A stretch of DNA of 43,945 bases, taken from assembly GCF_005889735.1 (NCBI RefSeq), contig NZ_VCKY01000070.1, positions 1-43,945 of the forward strand, read 5' to 3'. Each line of letters begins with the position of its first letter. Positions within the stretch are counted from its first letter, which is position 1. Source of the DNA: Nonomuraea turkmeniaca (lineage in GTDB: Bacteria; Actinomycetota; Actinomycetes; Streptosporangiales; Streptosporangiaceae). The notes below the pieces were generated by a model. It ran no database searches, was not told the DNA's origin, and worked only from the letters and a program-made list of their open reading frames with translations. Positions 5,413-12,439 of the stretch are shown piece by piece. Position numbers and translations under genes: made by a program.

Positions 5413-7401
5413 TCACCGCCGTATGAGCCCGTCGAGTGCTTCCACGAACCAGGAGCGGCGGTAGCCGTTCCGGTTGTTGCCGTCGATGTCTTGACCCTTG
5501 GGTGCGATGCCGTACGGACGCAGCAGGCGGGCCAACTCCAGCGGGTCGTCAGCGAGGTGCGTCCACGCCGGGTCGTGTGCCAGGCGGGGCAACAGGTCGG
5601 CAGTCCAGATCTTCTCCGCGTCGCCGCAAGCTGCCACGCACGCAGTCAGCAGGAGCCGGCCCGGGTGGGTGTCGGTGACCGGCAGCGTCCCCGCGGCCTT
5701 GCGGAGCTTGTAAGCCGTCCTGGCCAGGCGGGTCACATCCGGATCGTCGAGAAAGCCCGTCCGGCCGGTCACTGGCATGGTGCCTTCGGCCCACAGCAGC
5801 CCCGAGCCCCGCTGGGAGGCGTCGATGAGCTGGGCGTTGTAGCCGCGCGAGGACCACCCATCGCCGAGGATCATGTCGCTGGACGCCGGCGTCAGGCAGC
5901 GTAGTGCGAACCGGATGGACAGCAGGTCGCGAAGGTCGGTGTCCACCACCTTGGAGCTGGGGCGCTGGGTTGCGTAGCTGTTGTAGATCCCGACGAACCG
6001 GCCACGAGAGACCAGGTCCCGCAACTTACCGGTGATCTTCTTTCCCCACTCCTCATGAGTGGTGAAGAATGCCAGCTCGTCGATGTGGAACAGCAGCATC
6101 GACCAGCCCAGATCCTCCGCCAACTCCCTGGTCAGCTTCTTGACCCGCCGCGCCTTGAGCTGTGCGCCGCGCTCCTCCATCACCTCGATGACCTCACACA
6201 CCAGGTCGTAGGCACCCTCTGGGTCCGGGCGCAGCACAGCCCTATGTGCCAGGTCCTCGTAGTCGAGCAGATCCACGCCCTTGCCATCCACCAGCCACAA
6301 CTGCACGTACGGATCAAGAGCGGCGAAGCACAGCAGGATGTTGCACGCCACCGACTTGCCGGCCTCGGGCTCTCCTCCGACCAGCCAGGAACGGCCGGCC
6401 ATGTGAAACCCCATGGGCAGGCCGCGGACGGTGCGGCCCAGTGGCACGCGCTCCGTCCACACGTTCACCGCGGTGGTACGGCCCTTCAGCTCGCAGTCCA
6501 CCTTGAGTTCAGACAGCGGGTCCCGGTCAGGCGACCACAGACGGCAGCGTCCCTCGTGGTCAGGTACAGGGTCGACATACATGCGGGCGATGCCACGGCC
6601 GGAGGCGGCGGCCAACTTGGCGCGCTTCTTGGCGACCTCGCTGTAGGTGACGCTGTCCGGCAATTCGACTTCGACGGTCCAGGCGTCGCCATCTCGCACG
6701 ACACCAGGAGCGATCACCTTCACCTGCTCGACGCGCCTTGCGATCTTCGCTCCGACGAAGATCTGTCGGATGGCCTTGCCGCTGGGGTGCCGGCCGATGT
6801 CGCGTGCGCCTTCCTCGGTGATGTCCTGTACGGCCTGTCGGCGCCGAATGATGACCTCGGCAGCCCCGCCAGCCGTCGCGGTGACAGCCAGCAGGATCGC
6901 TGGGCCGCCCCACCAGGGCCAGTCCATGAAAAACCACAGGACCCCATCGCCCACGACGCCGGTCCCGAGCGTCCAGAGCGAAACCTTGCGGCGGCGGGCC
7001 CGCACCGCCTCGACCAGCTCGGGCTTCGTCGCCATGGACGCCTCATGGTCGGCTGCTGTCACCCATCGCCACCAGCCGCCGGCCGCTCGGCTGAGCCCCA
7101 ACACCCCGTACTTGGCGCTGGCTTTGGTGGCTTTGGCCGAGATGCGGAGGACTCCGCCGTGTTCGTGCCGGATGACGTCGACCTGCCGGGATATGGGTGC
7201 CACGACCACGTCGATGGTGTGCCGCGGCGACCAAACCCGGGTCGGCTCGAGCGGCGCCAGCTCGGCGGGGTCGCGGACCGCGATCTCACGGCTGTCCGGC
7301 ATGTCTTCCTCCGCAGACTGGGGCGGGTCTGCTGGCGGATCGAGGGGAGGAGCGTCCGCTGCGTCGCGGACCACCCTCAGCCAGCGTTCGGGGTTGGTCA
7401 C
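5413..7401 (-). CDS. FtsK/SpoIIIE-family DNA translocase, 662 aa
   Basis: The GTG at 7401 is chosen because it overlaps the upstream stop (GTGA); the frame is open for 62 more codons but there overlaps the previous gene. The N-terminal third is soluble, followed by two membrane helices near residues 145-185 (VSLWTLGTGVVGDGVLWFFM, WGGPAILLAVTATAGGAA). The motor follows: Walker A GGEPEAGKS at 342-350, LWLVDGKG, and a Walker B-type LLFHIDELAF; ATQRP resembles sensor/arginine positions. This is the layout of FtsK/SpoIIIE-like pumps, including TraB-like double-strand transfer proteins of actinomycete plasmids and the FtsK-like proteins annotated in some actinophages. The C-terminal 130 residues could include DNA-recognition helices. 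Coupled to three upstream genes encoding membrane and small proteins. Conjugative versus phage role is undecided. Confidence 0.85.
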   Translation of the reverse strand: MTNPERWLRVVRDAADAPPLDPPADPPQSAEEDMPDSREIAVRDPAELAPLEPTRVWSPRHTIDVVVAPISRQVDVIRHEHGGVLRISAKATKASAKYGVLGLSRAAGGWWRWVTAADHEASMATKPELVEAVRARRRKVSLWTLGTGVVGDGVLWFFMDWPWWGGPAILLAVTATAGGAAEVIIRRRQAVQDITEEGARDIGRHPSGKAIRQIFVGAKIARRVEQVKVIAPGVVRDGDAWTVEVELPDSVTYSEVAKKRAKLAAASGRGIARMYVDPVPDHEGRCRLWSPDRDPLSELKVDCELKGRTTAVNVWTERVPLGRTVRGLPMGFHMAGRSWLVGGEPEAGKSVACNILLCFAALDPYVQLWLVDGKGVDLLDYEDLAHRAVLRPDPEGAYDLVCEVIEVMEERGAQLKARRVKKLTRELAEDLGWSMLLFHIDELAFFTTHEEWGKKITGKLRDLVSRGRFVGIYNSYATQRPSSKVVDTDLRDLLSIRFALRCLTPASSDMILGDGWSSRGYNAQLIDASQRGSGLLWAEGTMPVTGRTGFLDDPDVTRLARTAYKLRKAAGTLPVTDTHPGRLLLTACVAACGDAEKIWTADLLPRLAHDPAWTHLADDPLELARLLRPYGIAPKGQDIDGNNRNGYRRSWFVEALDGLIRR

Positions 7402-7706
7402 GACCGCAACTCCACGGGCTTCCGGGGCAGGTTGTGCCGCTTCAAGGCGATCCGGACAGCCACCCATGACGCGCCGAGAGCGATCGCGACGAGCGCGCCG
7501 TGCAGACCGATGCGGAACGGCGTGACCAGGGGGATCAGGAACGCGCCGCCGATCGCCACGAGTGTCCAGCCGATGACACGCACCCACCCGGTCTCGCGCA
7601 GCACGCCGGCCATCTGGTGGCGCGTCTTCGCGGTCGGTGAGTCAGGACGGGCCGCGCACAATGCCAGGGCCACAGCGGACAACAGGGCGAAGAAGAATGT
7701 GTTCAT
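7398..7706 (-). CDS. Membrane protein, 102 aa, coupled to FtsK-type gene
   Basis: The ATG at 7706 overlaps the preceding stop by ATGA, and the stop overlaps the FtsK GTG. The product begins MNTFFFALLSAVALALCAAR (helix 1), continues with a polar loop (DSPTAKTRHQMAGVLRETGW), then helix 2 (VRVIGWTLVAIGGAFLIPLV) and helix 3 (IGLHGALVAIALGASWVAVR), and ends basic (ALKRHNLPRKPVELRS). Three-helix proteins beside TraB/FtsK genes in actinomycete elements are usually thought to help DNA spread between compartments (Spd-like), but no sequence motif confirms that here. Confidence 0.75.
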   Translation of the reverse strand: MNTFFFALLSAVALALCAARPDSPTAKTRHQMAGVLRETGWVRVIGWTLVAIGGAFLIPLVTPFRIGLHGALVAIALGASWVAVRIALKRHNLPRKPVELRS

Positions 7707-7849
7707 GACTGGCCTCCGCACGGGGTCTGGCCGGCGACGCGCTGGCAGCCGGTGCGGGAGCGGGAGTGGTTGACGCCGTGGCGGGGACACCTCGGCAGGT
7801 CCTCTAAGCGGTGGATGTGACCACAGATCGGGTCCTGGTAGCGGGTCAT
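7703..7849 (-). CDS. Cys/His-rich mini-protein, 48 aa
   Basis: The frame runs from the ATG at 7849 (ATGA overlap with the 455-aa gene) to TGA at 7703 (ATGA overlap with the next gene). The 48 residues include ICGHIH, RCPRHG, TGCQ and TPCGG: four Cys and three His, suited to binding one zinc ion. It lies between two membrane proteins of the translocase operon, so it may be a small cytoplasmic adaptor. Double stop/start coupling is the best evidence that it is translated. No family recognised. Confidence 0.7.
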   Translation of the reverse strand: MTRYQDPICGHIHRLEDLPRCPRHGVNHSRSRTGCQRVAGQTPCGGQS

Positions 7850-9213
7850 GATCCGTTCCTCTTTCCGGGCTGGAGAGCGCGCCGGGTACGGCCATCCATG
7901 GCGGCCAGCCACTCCTTGGCCTTTCGCGCGCCGTACTGGGGGGAGCACCCGCCGGCCGTGGCCAGCTCGGCGCCGGTGGGGATACGCCGCTCTACCTCGA
8001 CGATCCGCTGCCAGTAGGCCCACATAGCGTCGGTGGCGCGGGTTTCGTCGGCGGTTTCATCCCGTGTTTCGTCGGGGCCGCGGTCGGGGTTCTCGCGGTA
8101 GCTGTTGATCAGCTCGTCGATGGCGGCCTGTGAAACCTGCACATCAACCTGATCGTCAACCTGGCGGAGGGTTTCGTTGGCGGTTTCGAACTGGGGGAGC
8201 GGGCGGCCTTCGAGCCGGGCGATGTAGGCGGCCATCGACTTGATCGCCGCGGACGTTTCGGGGTCGCGCTGCTTATTGAGTGCGTCGGCCCACTCCTGCA
8301 TCGCGTCGGCCAACTGGACGGCCTCATGGTGCTTGGCGGCGCCAGTGACGAGCGGGTGGTCGGTCAGCGCCCACGGGCCGGTCGCGGTCTCCAGGAGAGT
8401 GCACAGCTGCTCGGCGCCGCCGAGAGTGGACACCTGGTCGAGCAGCGCCCACTTCATGCGGTCGTCGCGGGCCAGCCCGGTGTGGGCTACGGCCTGGTCT
8501 AGTCGCCGGTCTAGCGTTGCCGCGGCCTTGCGGACCTTCCGCTCGGAGGCTTTCGCGGCGCGCAGCTGGTGGACCTTCTTCGCGGCAAGAGCGACCCGGG
8601 TGACGCGGCGGTGTGCGTCGACCTCGCCGGCGGTCCGGTCGGTTGCCTCAGCCAGGCCGAGCCGTACGAGGATGCGTTCGGGGGTGAGCCGCCAGTTGAT
8701 GCCGGACGTTCCCCGGATGCGGCGCCGTTCGATGGCCATGCCGCGTTCCCACAGCCAGGCTGCGACCAGCGGCGCTGCCAGCCGGAACACAGCCTCACCA
8801 AAGCTGGCCGCGTCCAGGCTGGACAGGACGGCGGTGAGGCAGGCCAACGCCCAGACGGCCATCCCGTCGACGCCTGCTTTGAAGTTCTCCCGCATGCTGC
8901 GCTTGGCGCGGACGGCGCTCGTGATGATCGCGACCTCGATGAACCCGAACAGGACGATCCGCAGCGGCCACCACAGATGCAGGACGTCGCCGGCAAACTT
9001 CCACATGCCGGTCGCTGACACGCCAGTGGCGATGGCGGCGGCGATGATAGTGAGGTTGTCTTCGAAGCTGTTGCGCTTCATGACCGCCACCACGGCACGG
9101 ACGACGCGGCGGATCTGCAGCAACCCGAACACGGCCGCGGCCACCCCTACGGCTGCGCCGACGATCCACCACACCCAAACGGGCGGCAGGTCCAGGTACT
9201 GGGTCACGTCCAT
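7846..9213 (-). CDS. Polytopic membrane protein with C-terminal HTH-like end, 455 aa
   Basis: The ATG at 9213 gives 455 residues. The first 150 hold about four membrane helices (VWVWWIVGAAVGVAAAVFGL; LTIIAAAIATGVSATGMWKF; PLRIVLFGFIEVAIITSAVR; MAVWALACLTAVLSSLDAAS). The remaining 300 are soluble: an Arg/Ala-rich helical stalk (AHRRVTRVALAAKKVHQLRA), a middle domain, an acidic Thr/Asp/Glu-rich linker (DETRDETADETRATDA) and a final helix-turn-helix-like segment (PTGAELATAGGCSPQYGARK). The arrangement resembles DUF2637/SpdB-like proteins of actinomycete elements, which have N-terminal membrane helices and a C-terminal HTH-like end; membership is inferred from layout. It heads the coupled block that ends with the FtsK-type pump and may be the membrane platform that recruits element DNA to it. 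Confidence 0.75.
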   Translation of the reverse strand: MDVTQYLDLPPVWVWWIVGAAVGVAAAVFGLLQIRRVVRAVVAVMKRNSFEDNLTIIAAAIATGVSATGMWKFAGDVLHLWWPLRIVLFGFIEVAIITSAVRAKRSMRENFKAGVDGMAVWALACLTAVLSSLDAASFGEAVFRLAAPLVAAWLWERGMAIERRRIRGTSGINWRLTPERILVRLGLAEATDRTAGEVDAHRRVTRVALAAKKVHQLRAAKASERKVRKAAATLDRRLDQAVAHTGLARDDRMKWALLDQVSTLGGAEQLCTLLETATGPWALTDHPLVTGAAKHHEAVQLADAMQEWADALNKQRDPETSAAIKSMAAYIARLEGRPLPQFETANETLRQVDDQVDVQVSQAAIDELINSYRENPDRGPDETRDETADETRATDAMWAYWQRIVEVERRIPTGAELATAGGCSPQYGARKAKEWLAAMDGRTRRALQPGKRNGS

Positions 9214-9258
9214 ATCGGGGTCCCGTTCAATCGAGAGTCAGTAGATGGGGGGCTCGGC

Positions 9259-9447
9259 TCAACGCGAGCGGTCACAGTTGTTCGCGTGATCCCTTGCATC
9301 CCAGTTGGAGCAGTTGGCCCGACTGGCGCCGCAGGTGCAGCGGAATGTCCCTAGAGGCGGTTGACCAACGGGCCGGGTGTTCTCGTCTTCGGTCTGAACC
9401 CAGGTGACGAGTCCGCCGCCTTTGGTGGGGTGGGGAATGGGCTTCAT
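9259..9447 (-). CDS. Small Cys/His protein with CxC motif, 62 aa
   Basis: The ATG at 9447 follows AAAGGACC at 8 nt; the longer open frame upstream belongs to other genes. The product begins MKPIPHPTKGGGLVTWVQTE and ends with FRCTCGASRANC followed by NWDARDHANNCDRSR. The C-x-C, Cys and His-x3-Cys positions form a likely zinc site. From memory, short FRCxCG...H..xC proteins occur in transfer or prophage modules of streptomycetes. It lies 45 nt upstream of the membrane/FtsK operon. Function unknown. Confidence 0.7.
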   Translation of the reverse strand: MKPIPHPTKGGGLVTWVQTEDENTRPVGQPPLGTFRCTCGASRANCSNWDARDHANNCDRSR

Positions 9448-9483
9448 CTGTCGAGGTCCTTTCGTGGAGTCGAAGGTGTGGAG

Positions 9484-9541
9484 CCCCGTCCGCGCGGAGT
9501 GGCTTGGGCGGGATGCCGGTACACGTCCGCCGCGGACGGGG
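9484..9541. repeat. 11-bp perfect inverted repeat with long loop
   Basis: CCCCGTCCGCG (9484-9494) pairs exactly with CGCGGACGGGG (9531-9541); loop 36 nt. It fills the gap between the 54-aa and 62-aa genes. Possible RNA-processing or attenuator structure. Confidence 0.65.
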
Positions 9542-9559
9542 GAGTAGAGGGTCAGATCA

Positions 9560-9724
9560 TCAGCCGCTCTCGGCCTGCGCGTGCTCGTCGTGGCCCCGTT
9601 TGGCCCCCGACTCGGACATGTAGGGGTTGGCACCCTCGGCGCCGCACGAGCACTTCCAGCGGTAAGTCGACGGTCGGCTGCAGCCACTGCCGATGGGCTG
9701 GAGGATGAAGACGTGTTGGGCCAT
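9560..9724 (-). CDS. Small CxCG protein, 54 aa
   Basis: The frame runs from the ATG at 9724 to TGA at 9560 with an AGGAGA ribosome site 6 nt upstream. The product (MAQHVFILQPIGSGCSRPST...) has YRWKCSCGAEGANPYMS followed by a His-containing end (RGHDEHAQAES). The aromatic-x-CxCG opening matches the 62-aa protein at 9259 (FRCTCGAS), which suggests the two are diverged relatives or share a zinc-knuckle fold. Members of such families often bind nucleic acid, but nothing here shows it. Confidence 0.7.
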   Translation of the reverse strand: MAQHVFILQPIGSGCSRPSTYRWKCSCGAEGANPYMSESGAKRGHDEHAQAESG

Positions 9725-9752
9725 TTCGATCTCCTGAGGTTGGAGGGGGGAT

Positions 9753-9801
9753 GGCCCGGCTGCCGCAGGAGGCGCTGCGAGGAGGGAGCGACAGCCGGGC
9801 C
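9753..9801. repeat. 10-bp perfect inverted repeat with long loop
   Basis: GGCCCGGCTG (9753-9762) pairs exactly with CAGCCGGGCC (9792-9801); loop 29 nt, between the 57-aa and 54-aa genes. Same design as the repeat at 9484-9541. Confidence 0.65.
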
Positions 9802-9805
9802 GGTC

Positions 9806-9979
9806 TCACCGCCGCGGCTCCTTGACGCAGGAAGCACAGGTGCAGCCGCGCTTCTCGACACACGGGCCGTCCAGGAAACCGCGGCGCTTCGGCTGGTGAA
9901 CCATGCGGCTGTAGACCTCATCGGTCGCGGCCTGGATCTCGGCGGGGGTACGGGTCGTGTCGGGGGCCGGGGTCTTCAT
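9806..9979 (-). CDS. Small Cys-rich protein, 57 aa
   Basis: The frame runs from the ATG at 9979, overlapping the upstream stop by ATGA, to TGA at 9806. The product starts MKTPAPDTTRTPAEIQAATD, has a short helix (EVYSRMVHQPKRRG) and ends in a Cys cluster, GPCVEKRGCTCASC, with four Cys in 12 residues, followed by a basic end (VKEPRR). One zinc ion could be held. It is coupled to the 77-aa gene. No family recognised. Confidence 0.65.
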   Translation of the reverse strand: MKTPAPDTTRTPAEIQAATDEVYSRMVHQPKRRGFLDGPCVEKRGCTCASCVKEPRR

Positions 9980-10209
9980 CGAGACACCGCCTGACGGCGA
10001 GCCTGGTAGGCGGCGAAGTCAGCCACGTTGTCGGGCAGCACGGTGGCGGGGGCGATCTCTACGCCTCCGGCCTCGAGGAGGCTGCCCGCCATGGCGGCGA
10101 GGAAGGACGCCTCTTCCAAGAGCATCCGGAACTGGTCCACTGGGACCGTGATGGTTCCCGGAATGCGTTGTAGTGGGACCTCGGGGCGAATGCCCGTAGA
10201 CTTCGACAC
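9976..10209 (-). CDS. First gene of the leftward cassette, 77 aa, unknown
   Basis: The GTG at 10209 is preferred to an ATG at 10272 because AGGAGGAG lies 7 nt upstream of it. The product begins MSKSTGIRPEVPLQRIPGTI, followed by a long helix (VDQFRMLLEEASFLAAMAGS) and a second amphipathic part (DNVADFAAYQARRQAV). It is soluble, with no Cys or clear DNA-binding motif. As the first gene after the control region at 10.29-10.37 kb it should be the most strongly transcribed of the cassette. Function unknown. Confidence 0.7.
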   Translation of the reverse strand: MSKSTGIRPEVPLQRIPGTITVPVDQFRMLLEEASFLAAMAGSLLEAGGVEIAPATVLPDNVADFAAYQARRQAVSR

Positions 10210-10291
10210 GGATCTCTCCTCCTGGGCGACAGGTGTGAGGTGATCAAGGGCGGGTTCAGGTGTTCGCAGCATCTGACCCGCCCGCCTTGTG

Positions 10292-10366
10292 TATGACCAC
10301 AGACTATGCCAACTTTCTGGTCATAGTCAAGATTGTTGGCATAGAATCTGGGCCAACATGTATGCC
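10292..10366. promoter_or_regulatory. Operator region with interleaved inverted repeats
   Basis: TATGACCA (10292-10299) pairs with TGGTCATA (10318-10325), and TATGCCAAC (10305-10313) pairs with GTTGGCATA (10335-10343); a further TATGCC lies at 10361. The first three arms start exactly 13 bp apart. The array spans the leftward promoter and a possible rightward one (TGGTCA at 10318, TAGAAT at 10342), so it probably switches between divergent transcription units. The 80-aa HTH protein or the XRE regulator is the likely ligand. Confidence 0.7.
10303..10330 (-). promoter_or_regulatory. Leftward promoter of the prophage cassette
   Basis: On the reverse strand TTGACT (10330-10325) and CATAGT (10308-10303) are 16 nt apart, a good -35/-10 pair. 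It points to the gene starting at 10209, leaving a leader of roughly 85 nt. The inverted repeats of the control region cover both boxes. Confidence 0.65.
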
Positions 10367-10377
10367 ACAATGAGTGG

Positions 10378-10620
10378 ATGAACGAACTCACTGATGAGCA
10401 GCGACTTGAGCGGATCCGGGAGATCAAGGCCCGAATGGACGCGGACCGCGCCGAGCTGTTCGCCTTGATTCGTGAGGTCTTTCCGGAGAACCGGGGCGAG
10501 CCGCCCGTGCGCGGGAGGCTTACCGAGGTTGTGAAGGCGTCGGGGTGGACACGCACATACGTGGCCGACATCCGCGACGGGAAGATTGAAAGCAAGGGCC
10601 ATAACGCTGAGGCTAGGTAG
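10378..10620 (+). CDS. Small HTH-type protein, 80 aa
   Basis: ATG 10378 starts 80 residues: a charged helical N-terminal half (DEQRLERIREIKARMDADRA) that may dimerise, then RGRLTEVVKASGWTRTYVAD ending IRDGK, which fits a helix-turn-helix (LTEVVKASG as first helix, TRTYVADIRDGK as recognition helix). No good ribosome site is visible, and the start lies only about 30 nt after the TAGAAT box, so the mRNA may have a very short leader. Its position next to the divergent operator suggests a Cro/repressor-like regulator. Confidence 0.65.
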   Translation: MNELTDEQRLERIREIKARMDADRAELFALIREVFPENRGEPPVRGRLTEVVKASGWTRTYVADIRDGKIESKGHNAEAR

Positions 10621-10631
10621 ATAGCCTCAGC
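10606..10631 (+). terminator. Strong hairpin overlapping the HTH gene stop
   Basis: GCTGAGGCTA (10606-10615) pairs perfectly with TAGCCTCAGC (10622-10631), 6-nt loop; the stop codon TAG 10618-10620 lies in the loop. No T-run follows, so it may be a partial terminator or attenuator setting the level of the XRE gene downstream. Confidence 0.55.
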
Positions 10632-10677
10632 GCCTGGAGACACCCCCAGTACACCTTTCGAAGGGCTGCGGGCACAG

Positions 10678-11775
10678 ATGAGCAAAGGGTCCCGTATCGC
10701 AGGTACTGCGAGTACACCGTCCTCCACGGGCGTCATCGCTGGGGCCGTTCTGCGGGCCTGTCGCGAGGCCATCGGCGGCACTCAAGAGCGGTTCGCGGAG
10801 CTCGTCGGCGTCGACCTCAACACCATCAAGGGATGGGAAACGGGGCGGCGCCCTCTTATGAACGCGTCCGGCCGCACCCTGCTGATGCTTCGCCGCAGAC
10901 TCCTCCAACTCGGCACTCCAGCAGACCTTGTTCAGCACCTGGACACAGCAATGGATGCCGACCTGTTCATATCGAACACGATCGAGAACGGCACCGAGCA
11001 CTCGCTTCTTGGCGACTGGGTAGCCACTCGGTGCTGGAGTGACCTTTTAGCTTGGGGACTCGCAGGCCGTACCCCAGATGTGATCAGCAAGCATCTCGGC
11101 GCCAGCGCAAGGGCATCGCTTACCCCCGACGTCCGGAGCCTCTTCTTCGAGGCCCTGCGCAGAATCGCTGACGTCACACAAGGGGAGAGCCCGGACGCCA
11201 TGCTGCTACGCCGTCAGGTGTACTACATGGCCGCATGGGACCCCGAGTCTGAGCAGTGGTTAGCGAGCACGGAACGCAATGAGCTCCGCCAGCACGGGGG
11301 GCGTACAAACGGCTGGACGCCGGCGTGGCCCCTGCTCCGCTCCATCGCGGTCGCCCGAGCATGCCAAGGGGACCCAACGCTCCTCCATGACTTCATCGAC
11401 AACCACCTGGCGGACGATCTATGCGAGGCTGCGAACCTCAACTACTGGTCGTACTGGGTTGAAGAGACGACAGGGATCGCCGGATCGGACGACTTCATGG
11501 CTGTCGACCTTGGAGCTCAGCAAGGCGGGACGCTGTTACGGCACCTCGCAGAGGGGCTCGAGTCGGATGTGCCCTACCTGCCCTTGTCTATTCACGCGTC
11601 CTGTGCTCTCATCCAACGACGCCCAGCCCTCATCATGGAAGACCACGAGCTGGCCCGCCGGTTAGGAGATCAGGCGGCCAAACTTCTTGATGTCAGCGCC
11701 GGACTCCCTGCGCGTACCCGACGTGAACTGGAAAACATCCACTTCGCGGCCAAGATGGCTGCGGGACCCACCTAG
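10678..11775 (+). CDS. XRE-family regulator with large C-terminal domain, 365 aa
   Basis: ATG 10678 gives 365 residues. Residues about 20-60 form an XRE-type helix-turn-helix (LRACREAIGGTQERFAELVG then VDLNTIKGWETGRRP, with the typical KGWExGRR end). The remaining 300 residues are helical and carry repeated pieces such as LLRSIAVARACQGDPTLLHD and LLRHLAEGLESDVPYLPLSI, possibly TPR-like, and may sense a ligand or partner. The downstream HD phosphohydrolase starts 9 nt after its stop, so the two form one unit. From memory, XRE/HD pairs of this kind occur in several actinobacterial elements. Likely a lysogeny or transfer regulator. Confidence 0.75.
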   Translation: MSKGSRIAGTASTPSSTGVIAGAVLRACREAIGGTQERFAELVGVDLNTIKGWETGRRPLMNASGRTLLMLRRRLLQLGTPADLVQHLDTAMDADLFISNTIENGTEHSLLGDWVATRCWSDLLAWGLAGRTPDVISKHLGASARASLTPDVRSLFFEALRRIADVTQGESPDAMLLRRQVYYMAAWDPESEQWLASTERNELRQHGGRTNGWTPAWPLLRSIAVARACQGDPTLLHDFIDNHLADDLCEAANLNYWSYWVEETTGIAGSDDFMAVDLGAQQGGTLLRHLAEGLESDVPYLPLSIHASCALIQRRPALIMEDHELARRLGDQAAKLLDVSAGLPARTRRELENIHFAAKMAAGPT

Positions 11776-11784
11776 GAGCACCAA

Positions 11785-12366
11785 ATGTCTGACCCCCGCG
11801 ATATCGTGCCGTTCCTCTACGAGGCGGGCCACCTCAAGAGGTCAGCGCGACAGGGATGGTGGATAGCTGGTGTGCAAAATCCTGAGTCGGTGGCCGAGCA
11901 CAGTTTCCGGACTGCGATCGTCGGCTATGTCATCGCCGTCATGGAGGGTGCCGACCCGGAACGCACCGCGACTCTCTGCCTCTTCCACGACCTTCCAGAG
12001 ACCCGGCTCGGCGATGTTCCCTCGACAGGAAAGCGTTACATCTCCCAGGCGGCAGCCGAGCAGGTGGCTAAGGATCAGACCGCCGCGCTGCCAGGGCACC
12101 TCGCGGACCGCATCTGCGGACTTGTCGCCGAGTTTGAGGAGAAGACGACGCCAGAGGCCAGGTGTGCCAAGGACGCCGACAAGCTGGAATGCCTGCTACA
12201 GGCCCGCGAGTACCAGGCGCAGGGCAACCAGCAGGCGCAGCCTTGGATCGACACGATGCTGGAAGCGGTAAGCACTGAGGCCGGCAGAAAGCTGGCAGCC
12301 GCAGCCGTCGAGGTAGCGCCTGAGGCGTGGTGGCACGACATCGTGTCGTCCTACGGGCGCAAGTGA
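11785..12366 (+). CDS. HD-domain phosphohydrolase (YfbR/HDDC2-like), 193 aa
   Basis: ATG 11785 has AGGAG 8 nt upstream. The 193-residue product has the metal-binding HD set: His39 (VAEHSFRTA), His68-Asp69 (LFHDLPETRLGD) and Asp132 (KDADKLECLL). This spacing and the opening FLYEAGHLKR...VAEHS fit the HDDC2/YfbR family of 5'-deoxynucleotidases, which dephosphorylate deoxynucleoside monophosphates. It is soluble. Co-expression with an XRE regulator in a mobile element suggests nucleotide-pool control during replication or against competitors; that is inference. No key residue is missing. Confidence 0.85.
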   Translation: MSDPRDIVPFLYEAGHLKRSARQGWWIAGVQNPESVAEHSFRTAIVGYVIAVMEGADPERTATLCLFHDLPETRLGDVPSTGKRYISQAAAEQVAKDQTAALPGHLADRICGLVAEFEEKTTPEARCAKDADKLECLLQAREYQAQGNQQAQPWIDTMLEAVSTEAGRKLAAAAVEVAPEAWWHDIVSSYGRK

Positions 12367-12439
12367 TGTGAGCCCTCCAGTCTTTCGGTACACAGAGTGG
12401 CCCGAACCGGATAGGGGGAGATCTCTCGGAGAGTTGTGC

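Noticed and set aside
6055..7773. 572-codon plus-strand open frame across the FtsK region
   Set aside because: It is antisense to the FtsK-type gene, which has Walker motifs and coupled neighbours; the peptide is His/Gln/Arg-rich without domain character.
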